In this document: positions 23,309-31,357 of the stretch, in pieces
How the letters are laid out: each line of letters opens with the position of its first letter
Numbering within the stretch: position 1 is the stretch's first letter
Assembly: GCA_029211085.1 (NCBI GenBank)
Contig: JARGFW010000020.1
Location: forward strand, 1 to 40,581
Reading direction: 5' to 3'
Source of the DNA: Deferrisomatales bacterium
Lineage (GTDB): Bacteria; Desulfobacterota; Deferrisomatia; Deferrisomatales; JARGFW01
Length of the DNA: 40,581 bases
Translations under genes and position numbers: made by a program
Notes under the pieces: model-generated
What the model saw: only the letters and a program-made list of their open reading frames with translations
Told to the model about the DNA's origin: nothing
Databases searched by the model: none

Positions 23309-25606
23309 ATGACTGTCGCCAAACGCATCAATCTCCTGCTGGTCGCCGGTGTGGTTGCCGCCGGCGCCATCGCCACCGGCGTCTCGGTCCTTTCCCTGCG
23401 CAGCGCCGGCGACCGCGAGGCCGCGCGCGTGCGCCAACAGTTGATGTTTGCCAAGCAGGAGAAGCTGCGAGACCTGGTGCGTAACGCCCACCGGGCGGTG
23501 GAGGAGATCTACCAGAACGCCCAGGACCCGGAGCGGGTGGCCGACACCTACCGCCCCCTGTTGAAGGGCGCGGTGGATGTGGCCTTCTCGGCAATCGAGA
23601 CGGTGTACGCCGACGCCTCCCTGGGTGAAGAGGAGAAGCGGGCCCGCGCCATGGCGGTGGTCAAGGGTCTGCGCTACGGGCCGGAGGGAAAGGACTACTT
23701 CTGGATCAACGACACCCGGCCGTTCATGGTGATGCACCCCTACAAGCCCGCGCTGGACGGCACCGACCTGTCGGAGTTCAAGGACCCCAACGGCAAGTTC
23801 CTGTTCGTGGAGTTCGTGCGGGCGTGCAAGGACACCGGCGAGGGGTTCGTGGACTACCTGTGGCCCAAGTACGGCGCCGACCTGCCGGTGCCGAAGTTGT
23901 CCTATGTGCGCCTGTTCAAACCCTGGGGATGGGTCGTCGGCTCAGGGGTCTATCTGGAGGCCGCCGAGGCCAAGGCCCAGGAGGACGCGAAGAAGTTGGT
24001 GGCCAGCTTCCGCTACGGGCCGGAGGGAAAGGACTACTTCTGGATCAACGACAGCCGGCCCTACATGGTGATGCATCCCTACAAGCCGGCCCTGGACGGC
24101 ACGGACCTGTCGGGGTTCAAAGACCCAAACGGCAAGTTGCTGTTCGTGGAGTTCGCGCGGGTGTGTCAGGCCGACGGGGAGGGTCTCGTGGACTACCTGT
24201 GGCCCAAGTACGGCCAGGACGAGCCGGTGGCCAAGTTGTCGTTCGTCAGGCGTTTCGAGCCCTGGGACTGGATCATCGGCACGGGGGTGTACGTGGACGA
24301 CGTGGACGCGGCGGTGGCCACGAAGCGGGCGGAGATCGAAACCACGGTCAACCAGCAGGTGTGGATGCAGCTGGCCAGCGGGGGCGGCGTCACCGTAGTG
24401 GTGGCGCTGTTGGCTGCCCTGTTTACGCGCCGTTCCTTCCGCCCCCTGCACGGAGTGATCAGGGCCCTGCGCGACATCGCCGCGGGCGAAGGCGACCTGA
24501 CCAAACGCCTGCCCCTGCCCTACGCCGACTGCTCCAAGGAGAAAGACTGCGGCCTCGAGCAGTGCCGGTCCTTCGGCCGGCAGGAGGCGTGCTGGAGCAC
24601 CGTGGGTTCGATGCAGGTCGTTGCCGAACTGGTACAGTGCCCGGGAGTGCTGTCGGGGAAGATGACGGACTGCGCCCTGTGCCCTGTGTTTCAGCGTGTG
24701 GAGACCGACGAGTTCCGCGTGTTGTCCAACTGGTTCAACATCTTCGCCGACAAGCTCCGCTACACGATCGACGTGGTGAAACAGACCATGGAGGTGTCCG
24801 GGACGCTGGCGGAGGAACTATCCTCCTCCACCAGCCAGATCGCGTCCAGCAACCGCCAGATCTCGGACCAGACCCGCACGGTGGCCTCGGCGGCCGAGGA
24901 GATGACCGCTACGGTCACCGAGGTGGCGTCCCTCACCGCCATGGTGAGCGCGTCCGCCGGCGAGTCGCGCATGGCGGCCAGCGACGGCGCCGAGGTGATC
25001 CATCAGGTAGTCGCCGCCCTCCATGAAATCGACGCGGAGGTGGGGCGGGCCGGGGAGACGGTGCGCGCCCTGGGGCAACAGTCCAACGAGATCGGCGAGA
25101 TCGTTCGCCTCATCGAGGACATCGCCGACCAGACCAACCTGCTGGCCTTGAACGCGGCCATCGAGGCCGCCCGGGCCGGGGACGCCGGGCGCGGCTTCGC
25201 CGTGGTCGCCGACGAGGTGCGCAAGCTGGCGGAGAAGACGGTCAAGGCGACCCAGGAGATCTCGAGCACGGTGGGCACCATCCGCAGCGGCGCCGAGGCG
25301 GCGGTGGAAGCCATGGGCCGGGGCACCGGGGTGGTGGAAAAGGGGCGCAATCTGGGTAATCGGGCCGGTGACGCCATGGTGGGCATCCAGGACCGGGTGG
25401 GCAGCGCAGCCGATCAGATCGGGCAGATCGCCAGCGCCACCGAGCAGCTGCGTGCCACCGTGACGGATATCGCCCAGAACATGGACCACATCGCCCGGGA
25501 GATCGAGCAGAACAGCGAGGCCACCGACTGCGTGGCCGGCAACGCCCGGACGTTGGCCGAGAAATCCGAACTGGTCCAGGCGCTCTCCGGGCGTTTTCGC
25601 ACCTGA
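23309..25606 (+). CDS. Methyl-accepting chemotaxis protein with duplicated Cache domain and Cys-rich linker
   Basis: A 765-residue transmembrane receptor. A first membrane segment lies at about 8-30. Two near-identical single-Cache modules follow at about 122-218 and 235-331, each with [29 protein letters not shown] and [10 protein letters not shown] second membrane segment is at about 357-373, followed by a HAMP-like region. A linker then carries seven cysteines (408, 414, 419, 428, 444, 455, 458). The signalling domain has the conserved hairpin [20 protein letters not shown] near residue 606. Cache modules of this type bind small carboxylates or similar ligands outside the membrane; the Cys linker may hold a metal or redox centre. 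The ATG at 23309 follows GAGGTG; an earlier ATG at 23228 is possible. Confidence 0.92.
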   Translation: MTVAKRINLLLVAGVVAAGAIATGVSVLSLRSAGDREAARVRQQLMFAKQEKLRDLVRNAHRAVEEIYQNAQDPERVADTYRPLLKGAVDVAFSAIETVYADASLGEEEKRARAMAVVKGLRYGPEGKDYFWINDTRPFMVMHPYKPALDGTDLSEFKDPNGKFLFVEFVRACKDTGEGFVDYLWPKYGADLPVPKLSYVRLFKPWGWVVGSGVYLEAAEAKAQEDAKKLVASFRYGPEGKDYFWINDSRPYMVMHPYKPALDGTDLSGFKDPNGKLLFVEFARVCQADGEGLVDYLWPKYGQDEPVAKLSFVRRFEPWDWIIGTGVYVDDVDAAVATKRAEIETTVNQQVWMQLASGGGVTVVVALLAALFTRRSFRPLHGVIRALRDIAAGEGDLTKRLPLPYADCSKEKDCGLEQCRSFGRQEACWSTVGSMQVVAELVQCPGVLSGKMTDCALCPVFQRVETDEFRVLSNWFNIFADKLRYTIDVVKQTMEVSGTLAEELSSSTSQIASSNRQISDQTRTVASAAEEMTATVTEVASLTAMVSASAGESRMAASDGAEVIHQVVAALHEIDAEVGRAGETVRALGQQSNEIGEIVRLIEDIADQTNLLALNAAIEAARAGDAGRGFAVVADEVRKLAEKTVKATQEISSTVGTIRSGAEAAVEAMGRGTGVVEKGRNLGNRAGDAMVGIQDRVGSAADQIGQIASATEQLRATVTDIAQNMDHIAREIEQNSEATDCVAGNARTLAEKSELVQALSGRFRT
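23672..24300 (+). repeat. Intragenic tandem duplication of the Cache module, 339-bp period
   Basis: Copy one begins at 23672 and copy two at 24011. The first 42 bases of each copy are identical at the DNA level, and the encoded modules of about 97 residues agree at roughly four positions in five. The period of 339 bp equals 113 codons, so the frame is kept. DNA-level identity at synonymous positions indicates a recent duplication or gene conversion. Confidence 0.85.
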
Positions 25607-25717
25607 GCCAACGCCGGTCCGAGGCAGGGGCGGGTGGCCGCGCAGTCGGTGCCGGCGGAGTCTTTCCCCTCGGGGAGCCGTCCCGCCTCCTCCCCGCTGG
25701 GTGGGCGCCGCGGAACC

Positions 25718-26971
25718 TCACAGCTGGCCAAACGCCCGCACCGAGAACCCCCCGAAACTGCCCCGGCTGACCTCTTTGGAGATCAGCAGCTCCAGCACCA
25801 GGGAGGGGCCGAACCGATAGCGCCCCCTGAGGTGGGCTTTGTCCACGTAGCCCCGCTCCCGGTGGTCCGCGAGGGTGGGGGGCTCCAGACCCAGAACAGC
25901 ACTATCCCGCTGCATCCGAAACACGTTGCCCACGTACCCCAGGCGCAGTTCTAGGGCCTTCCCGTGGCGGTAGATGCCCTCGGTTCCGCCCAGAGTGTTA
26001 CGGGCACGGTACCCCCCGTCTACATCCCCTGCGGCGAAGAACCGGTCGCGCTGCCAGGCGTAGCCCCCCAGCAGGGCCCCGCCCCAGGCGCCGGGCGCGA
26101 ACTCCAGGGTGCCGTCCACGCGCCACCAGTCGCGCTCCAGGGACCGGGCTCGGGCGCCCGCGTCATCCTCGACCCGTTCCTGGGAGATGAAGTGGCTGGT
26201 GAGTGTCGCGTGTACGGGACCCCGCCGCCACAGAGCCCCGGCGTGGCCATGCTGGAGGCGTCCCGCCGTGGCCCGGATGACGCTGCCTTCGGGACGGTCC
26301 TCGGCGGCATAGGACGTGCCGAGGTTGAGGGATCCGTAGGTCCGCCATGCGCCGCCGCTGGTGGAGCCGTCGATCAGCAGGCGCAGGGGGTGGCGTGTGA
26401 AATGCACTCCGGAGTCGGTCTTCTGGTTGAAGGCGTAGCGATCATCGCGCACCAATACGGCCAGTTGGTTGCGTCCTCCCGCCGGGCCCAGGGAGCCGCC
26501 GAACCCGACCGCGGCGGACTGTTTCTGCGGGGTGGGCCAGCCGCTCGCCATCAGGCCGCACCCAGGGGTTGGCCACCACAGGAGATCGAAGCGCTCCTCT
26601 CGAAGGTCAAATAGGGTGTCGGCCCAACGCCGCTGGTCGTAGCGCAGTTGCAGCGGCGCGCTGGGCCGCAGGTTGAGGGCCAGGTCCAGGTTCTGGAGCA
26701 GCTGCCGGGAACTGATGGAACCGTACGCAGCCAGCAGTCCGGAGCGCTGGTAGCGCCCGGCTGCCCACGCGGCCGCCCAGGCCGGGTCTGCCGCGTACTG
26801 GGTTCGGTGGACCTCCAGCAGTTCGGAGAATTGCCCCCGGCCTACCCTGTCCGCGAACCCGTCGGGATCTGCCGCGAACAGGGGCTCGGGCACCGACGAC
26901 GCCGGCGCCCGGGCGGTGAGCAGTGCCAGGGCGAGAACGGAGGTGGAGAGGTGTCGCCACAGTGGGTGCAC
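25718..26971 (-). CDS. Predicted exported outer-membrane beta-barrel protein
   Basis: About 417 residues with an N-terminal signal sequence (HLSTSVLALALLTARAPAS) and a short helical N-terminal part. It then has many alternating amphipathic strands rich in Tyr, Trp, Arg and Gly (for example AWRTYGSLNLGTSYA and KALELRLGYVGNVFR), as in outer-membrane barrels. No named family is recognised. An ATG at 27010 is the longest start, but the GTG at 26971 has a G-rich ribosome binding site about 8 nt upstream and sits closer to the signal peptide, so it is preferred. It converges with the chemoreceptor gene across 111 bp and is divergent from the TIKI-like gene. Confidence 0.6.
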   Translation of the reverse strand: MHPLWRHLSTSVLALALLTARAPASSVPEPLFAADPDGFADRVGRGQFSELLEVHRTQYAADPAWAAAWAAGRYQRSGLLAAYGSISSRQLLQNLDLALNLRPSAPLQLRYDQRRWADTLFDLREERFDLLWWPTPGCGLMASGWPTPQKQSAAVGFGGSLGPAGGRNQLAVLVRDDRYAFNQKTDSGVHFTRHPLRLLIDGSTSGGAWRTYGSLNLGTSYAAEDRPEGSVIRATAGRLQHGHAGALWRRGPVHATLTSHFISQERVEDDAGARARSLERDWWRVDGTLEFAPGAWGGALLGGYAWQRDRFFAAGDVDGGYRARNTLGGTEGIYRHGKALELRLGYVGNVFRMQRDSAVLGLEPPTLADHRERGYVDKAHLRGRYRFGPSLVLELLISKEVSRGSFGGFSVRAFGQL

Positions 26972-27116
26972 GATCGAGTCCCCCCGGGTCGGGGTTCTAG
27001 ATGGCACCATGCAACCTAGTCGGCCCGGGGAGCAACTTCAAGCGGATGCCCGAACGGGACGAAAAGTGTGAATGTAGAGCCGCGGCGCTGGACGTGCCCC
27101 CACACGGAAGTGACCC

Positions 27117-27878
27117 ATGTTGTTCCTGCGGTGCCGGGAGATCGGCGCCTGGATCTTCCTCCTTGCCGCTGCGACCGGCGCCGTTGCCAGCCCAGACGGG
27201 GAGGCCACCGCGGTGCGGCAGCGCTTCTCTGCCGCTCCGGTGTGGCTGGTGGGGGAACGGCACCGGGTGGCTGCCGGACATGATCTGTTCGGCGCGCTGG
27301 TGGCCCAGACCCTGAAGGCCGGGGAGCGGGTACAGGTGGGGTTGGAACTCCCCGCGGACCGGCAGCCCGCCCTGGACGCGGTTCTGGCGGGCGGGGCGGG
27401 GGTGGTGGCCCCGGTGGTGATCGACTGTCCGTCATACCGGGGTCTGCTGACCCGGCTGGGCGAGCTGACGGCGGAGTACCCGGGGCGATTGGTGGTGCGG
27501 GCCATCGACGCCCCATCGGGCCCCAGCCAAGAACGGGATCGCCACATGGCCGAAGCCCTGGGCCGCATGCAAGCCGGTGGGCAGCGGGTGCTGGCCCTAG
27601 TGGGCAATCTGCACGCTCTGAAAGCGGCGCCGGGACGGGAGGGGGCCGTGCCGACGCGGCTGGCGGCCCGCCTGGAAGCCGCCGGGGTGCAGGTGGCCAG
27701 CCTGCTGCAACTCGGCCCCGGCCGAGCGCCCCCCGGGCAACGCTCCGAGGTGTTGGTGGCCACGGCGGGCCCTGCCACCGCCGCCCTGCGGGGCCTAGCC
27801 AGGTTGGTCGAGGGGTCCGGGGCCTTCGACGCTCGGCTGCCGGGGCGCGCTGCCGATGCGGTGATCCTGCGGCCGTAG
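27117..27878 (+). CDS. Exported TIKI/EreA/ChaN-like protein
   Basis: A 253-residue protein with a signal sequence (residues about 8-25, ending AVASPD). The fold motifs are those of the TIKI/erythromycin-esterase/ChaN superfamily: GERH at 46-49, a glutamate at 77 in VQVGLELP, RDRHMAEAL with His143, and GNLHALK with His166. In this superfamily these conserved Glu and His residues bind metal or haem. ChaN is linked to iron uptake, TIKI is a protease and Ere hydrolyses macrolides. Which applies here cannot be told from the sequence; the call is to superfamily level only. The ATG at 27117 follows GGAAG. The gene ends 26 bp before a strong bidirectional terminator. Confidence 0.6.
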   Translation: MLFLRCREIGAWIFLLAAATGAVASPDGEATAVRQRFSAAPVWLVGERHRVAAGHDLFGALVAQTLKAGERVQVGLELPADRQPALDAVLAGGAGVVAPVVIDCPSYRGLLTRLGELTAEYPGRLVVRAIDAPSGPSQERDRHMAEALGRMQAGGQRVLALVGNLHALKAAPGREGAVPTRLAARLEAAGVQVASLLQLGPGRAPPGQRSEVLVATAGPATAALRGLARLVEGSGAFDARLPGRAADAVILRP

Positions 27879-27904
27879 GCGCGCTGGAGTGGGGAAGCCC
27901 ATGC

Positions 27905-27937
27905 AAAGAGGCGCCTGGTTCGACCAGGCGCCTCTTT
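27905..27937. terminator. Bidirectional intrinsic terminator
   Basis: AAAGAGGCGCCTGGT and its exact complement form a perfect 15-bp stem with a TCG loop. Because the stem begins with AAA and ends with TTT, it can terminate both strands. It lies between the convergent TIKI-like and PpiD-like genes. Confidence 0.9.
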
Positions 27938-27964
27938 GGGTGATGCTTCGCGTTGGGAAACGGC

Positions 27965-29854
27965 CTACAGCAGCATGCCCTCGTTGATCACCAGGTCGGC
28001 ACGCTGCCGCAGTTCCTTGAGGAAGTCCTGGTAATGCTCGTTCTGCTTGCCGGGCAGCAGCTCGTTCCGCAGGCTCTCGCGTTTGCCCTCCAGGCCGGAG
28101 AGGTCCGTTTCGGTGCGGGCGTGCAGGCAGAGCACGTAGGGCACGCCGTTGACCACCTGGGCCTCCGGGGCCACCTGGCCCACTTCGGTCAAGGCGAAGG
28201 CCGCCTCCTTCAGTTCCGGTGCCCAACCGATCTTGGGCACTGCGCCACCCTTCTTGGCAAACCCTTCGGTGGTTTCCACGGTCAGGTTGGCGGTTGCCGC
28301 ATCCCAGCCCTCGGCGCCCGCTGCGGCGATGAGTGCCTTCGCCCGTTCGGCCGCCAACCGCATCGCTTCGGCCTTGCGATAGGCGGTCACCACGGCGTCG
28401 CGCACCTGGTCGAGTGCCGGGATCGCCGCGGGGTGGTACTCCGCCACGGCGAGTAGGTAGGTGCCCGCGGAGGTTTCCAGCAGTTCTCCAGCCCGATCGG
28501 GGCCGAGCCCGAACAGCACGGTGACGAACTCGGCCGCCTGTTCCACTCCTTCCACGGGTTCCCCGGCCCGCAACGGCCCGGTGGTGCGGTAGTTCTCGCG
28601 GGTCGCCAGTTCCTCCCAGGTGGTGGTGTGGTCCTCCAGATCCATCAGTATGTTGTCGGCGGCAGCATAGGCCTCCTCCAGTGCTTTACGGCGGCGGATC
28701 TCTGCGTCGAGCTGGGCGCGCACTGCTTCGAGCTCCGCCGGCTGGGCTTCGCGGCGCTCCTCCACCCGTATCAGGTGGTAGCCGAAGGAGGTCTTCACCG
28801 GCTCGCTCACGGCGTCGGGCTCGAGTGCGAACGCCGCCTGCTCGAACTCTGGCACCATGCGGCCGCGCTCGAAGAAGCCCAGGTCACCACCGCTGTCCTT
28901 GCTGCCGGGATCGTTGGAGAGTTCCCTGGCCAGGGCCGCGAAATCAGCGCCGCCCAGCAGGCGGTTGCGGACCGACTCGGCCTGGAGGCGCACCTTCTCC
29001 TCCTGCTCTGGGGTGCTCCCGGCGGCCACCTGGAACAGGATGTGCCGGGCGTGCACCGCCTCACTCACTGCAAACTCGCTGGCGCGCCAACGGAACTCCT
29101 CTTCGATCGCCTGCTCGGGAACCTCCACCGCAGCCAGGTAGGGTTCGGGCGCCACCAGCAGGTAGCGGGCGGCACGAGTCTCGGGCGTGCGGAACGACTC
29201 GGCTTCGGCGCTGAAGTAGTCCGCCAGCTCGGCGTCGGCGACCTCCACCTGGGGTTCGAACGCAGCCGGGCGCAGTGCTACGAACGCCAGTTCAATCTTG
29301 GTGTTGCGGTCGCGGTACTCCTGTTCCACCTCGGCATCGGACACCGCCGCCTCGCCACGGATCGCCTGATCCACCTTGCCGAGAAGCAGTTCCTGGCGCT
29401 TCATGCCCTCGTACTCCAAGGGAGTGAGGCGATTCGCGTCGAGCAACTGCAAATAAAGACGCTTGTCGAACGCGCCGTTTCTCTGGAACGCCTCAGCGCC
29501 CTGGATCGCCGCCTGTAACTCGGTGTCGGTCATCTTGATGCCGCGGTAGCCGGCCTCCTGGAGGAGGAGGGTCTGGTCCACCAACTGGTCCAGGGCCCGG
29601 CGCCCCAGGTCTAACTGGCGGGCACGCTCCGGGGTGAAGGCCTCCTTCAGGGCGTCCTGGTACACCTTCACCAGGCCGTTGTAGGTGCGCTGGTAGGCCC
29701 GGTACTCGATGGCCTCACCGTTGACCTTGGCCACGGTGGAAGGCTTCTCGGACTGCATGCTCCAGCCGAAGAAGAAGATGAACACCAGGATGACCAGACC
29801 GAGAAGGGCCTGGATGTAGGGGTGGCGGACGTTTCTGCGGATCAGTTCGAGCAT
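27965..29854 (-). CDS. PpiD-like membrane-anchored peptidyl-prolyl isomerase/SurA-N chaperone
   Basis: A 629-residue protein with a single N-terminal membrane anchor (residues about 12-32) that follows [15 protein letters not shown]. Next is a SurA-N-like chaperone region with [14 protein letters not shown] parvulin domain sits at about 265-362, with [30 protein letters not shown] and SFGYHLIRV. The rest is a second helical chaperone region. PpiD proteins sit in the inner membrane near the Sec translocon and help outer-membrane and exported proteins fold. The ATG at 29854 has AAGGAA 8 nt upstream; a start 14 codons earlier is unlikely. The divergent neighbour encodes an outer-membrane barrel, which fits this role. 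Confidence 0.85.
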   Translation of the reverse strand: MLELIRRNVRHPYIQALLGLVILVFIFFFGWSMQSEKPSTVAKVNGEAIEYRAYQRTYNGLVKVYQDALKEAFTPERARQLDLGRRALDQLVDQTLLLQEAGYRGIKMTDTELQAAIQGAEAFQRNGAFDKRLYLQLLDANRLTPLEYEGMKRQELLLGKVDQAIRGEAAVSDAEVEQEYRDRNTKIELAFVALRPAAFEPQVEVADAELADYFSAEAESFRTPETRAARYLLVAPEPYLAAVEVPEQAIEEEFRWRASEFAVSEAVHARHILFQVAAGSTPEQEEKVRLQAESVRNRLLGGADFAALARELSNDPGSKDSGGDLGFFERGRMVPEFEQAAFALEPDAVSEPVKTSFGYHLIRVEERREAQPAELEAVRAQLDAEIRRRKALEEAYAAADNILMDLEDHTTTWEELATRENYRTTGPLRAGEPVEGVEQAAEFVTVLFGLGPDRAGELLETSAGTYLLAVAEYHPAAIPALDQVRDAVVTAYRKAEAMRLAAERAKALIAAAGAEGWDAATANLTVETTEGFAKKGGAVPKIGWAPELKEAAFALTEVGQVAPEAQVVNGVPYVLCLHARTETDLSGLEGKRESLRNELLPGKQNEHYQDFLKELRQRADLVINEGMLL

Positions 29855-30078
29855 GGCACGGTTCCTTGGTGCGCAAAGGAGACGGTGGGACTCCACGGGG
29901 GCGAAGGGCGCGTACGCTACACCAGAAAACCGGGGCGAAGCAAGACGGGGACCGGCGCGGTCCGGGACAGGGCCTTGGAGCCGCTGGACAGATGTGGTAA
30001 ACGATCCGCCTGTGTGGCGGCGAACTCTGGATGCCGCCCAGGCGTGCCCAGGGGTCGTGACGAGGAGAAGGGAAGCTC

Positions 30079-30762
30079 ATGAACGGAACCGTCAAGGGGT
30101 TGGCGACGGCGACAATCGCCACCGCGCTGCTTTGGACCGGGAGTGCACCGGCAGCCCAGACCGGAGCCCTGGCGACCATTCTGGGACGGGGCGGTTTTGC
30201 GGTGTCGGCCAGCACGGGGTACGCGGAACGCGACGTGGAGGACGGGGTCGACGCCAAGGCGGCCAACCGGCGCCTGACGTTCCGCGCCCAGTTCGGGGTG
30301 GCGCAGACGCTGGACCTGTACGCCTTGCTCGGGTTCGCAGACCTGGAGATCGACCATGCCGGGTTCAGCGGCACCCTGGGCGAAAACCTGGGCCTGGGTG
30401 TCCGCTATTCGCTGCTGGAGTTTGCAGACAGCGACGCCCGCCTGGTCCTGGACCTGCAGGGGGAGTACATCCGCAGCAGTGATGGCGCGGATTGCGTCCG
30501 TCAACAGACCTACCATGTGGCTACCTATCTGATGAAGGAGTTCGGCGCGGCGGGGCGTACCGGTTATTTCTACCCGTACGGGGGCATCCGCGTCTCCTAC
30601 ACGCGGTACGAGGGCTCGGGCCTCGACGACTTCACCAGCAAAGATTTTGTAGGGGTTTTCGGCGGGGCCGACTATTTCGTCAATCCCAACGTGTTCTTCT
30701 CGGGCGAGGTGCACGTGTTCGACGAGACCAGCCTGTACCTGGGGGTGGGCTACCGCTTCTGA
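30079..30762 (+). CDS. Outer-membrane beta-barrel protein
   Basis: A 227-residue protein with a signal peptide (LATATIATALLWTGSAPAAQ) and about eight to ten predicted amphipathic strands (for example LDLYALLGFADLEI and LGLGVRYSLLEFAD). It ends in the classic aromatic insertion signal YLGVGYRF. The size and pattern resemble OmpW/OmpA-like small barrels, but I cannot name a family. The ATG follows GAGGAGAAGGGAA. The gene stands alone, and the 595 bp after it belong to the regulatory region of the carbon-fixation genes. No terminator hairpin is obvious directly behind the stop. Confidence 0.72.
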   Translation: MNGTVKGLATATIATALLWTGSAPAAQTGALATILGRGGFAVSASTGYAERDVEDGVDAKAANRRLTFRAQFGVAQTLDLYALLGFADLEIDHAGFSGTLGENLGLGVRYSLLEFADSDARLVLDLQGEYIRSSDGADCVRQQTYHVATYLMKEFGAAGRTGYFYPYGGIRVSYTRYEGSGLDDFTSKDFVGVFGGADYFVNPNVFFSGEVHVFDETSLYLGVGYRF

Positions 30763-30821
30763 CGCTGTACATCACAGCTGCTACCCTCCGTTGGGGCCGC
30801 AGCCGGTTTCACCACAAGATG

Positions 30822-30946
30822 TTGTGCAATGGTCGAACGCGGCATGTTTTGCGGTGCGTTCTTGCACACGGCAGGGAGCGGATTTCCTGGCGTGCAGCCT
30901 GCACAAACGGCCCGGGGAGGGGGTCGCCGCGGGGCGCACAATGTGC
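30822..30946 (+). promoter_or_regulatory. Cluster of three GTGC-type inverted repeats upstream of the fhs promoter
   Basis: TGTGCAA (30823-30829) faces TTGCACA (30862-30868). GTGCAG-C-CTGCAC (30892-30904) is a perfect 6-1-6 dyad, and GCACA-A-TGTGC (30936-30946) is a perfect 5-1-5 dyad. All share GTGC/GCAC half sites and lie 35-160 bp upstream of a good promoter, as expected for operators of a dimeric regulator. The regulator is not identified. Confidence 0.5.
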
Positions 30947-30979
30947 CCGATTTCTCAATATTCGCCGGGCAAATTCCCC

Positions 30980-31009
30980 TTGACACCCAAAAAGAGCCGC
31001 TTGTATGCT
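30980..31009 (+). promoter_or_regulatory. Sigma-70-type promoter of the fhs/acetyl-CoA pathway locus
   Basis: TTGACA (30980-30985) matches the -35 consensus perfectly. TATGCT (31004-31009) matches four of six -10 positions, with an 18-bp spacer. The predicted transcript starts near 31016 and has a leader of about 340 nt before the fhs ATG. It is the best promoter match I noticed in the window. Confidence 0.65.
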
Positions 31010-31015
31010 TTGCCT

Positions 31016-31357
31016 GCTTTGCTGGCTGGGGTCAAAAAGGCCCCGCCGCGTCAGTATAAGCCATTGTAATTATTTGATTTTTTGTTTTCCTGGTTGGGTC
31101 CCTCCGGACGCTGCACTGCGACGGTGCGGGAGGCTGCCCGGGGTTCGGGATACGGCGAGGAGTTTTCATCTGCGTTCCACACCTGCTGTGGCGCGCCCAC
31201 GACTCCTGCTCGCTCCGTACGCGCCAAAACCTACACTGCCGGCTGTCCCCGTGGGCGTTGCCGCGCTCCGGCCGGCGCCCGTTTCAGGACTGAGGCTGCG
31301 CGCTGGTGCGCGCGTGAACCCCTACTGGCTATTGAGCCAACCGGAGGGAGGGTAAGA
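31016..31357 (+). other. Long untranslated leader of fhs
   Basis: About 340 nt separate the predicted transcription start from the fhs ATG. The first 75 nt include an AT-rich stretch (31061-31090), unusual in this genome. Later parts form stems: GCGCGC-TGGT-GCGCGC near 31300, and TGGCT-ATTG-AGCCA around 31326-31339, which ends just before the ribosome binding site GGAGGGAGGG. The length and stems would allow riboswitch or attenuation control. I compared it with the THF and cobalamin riboswitch cores and found neither. Confidence 0.4.
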
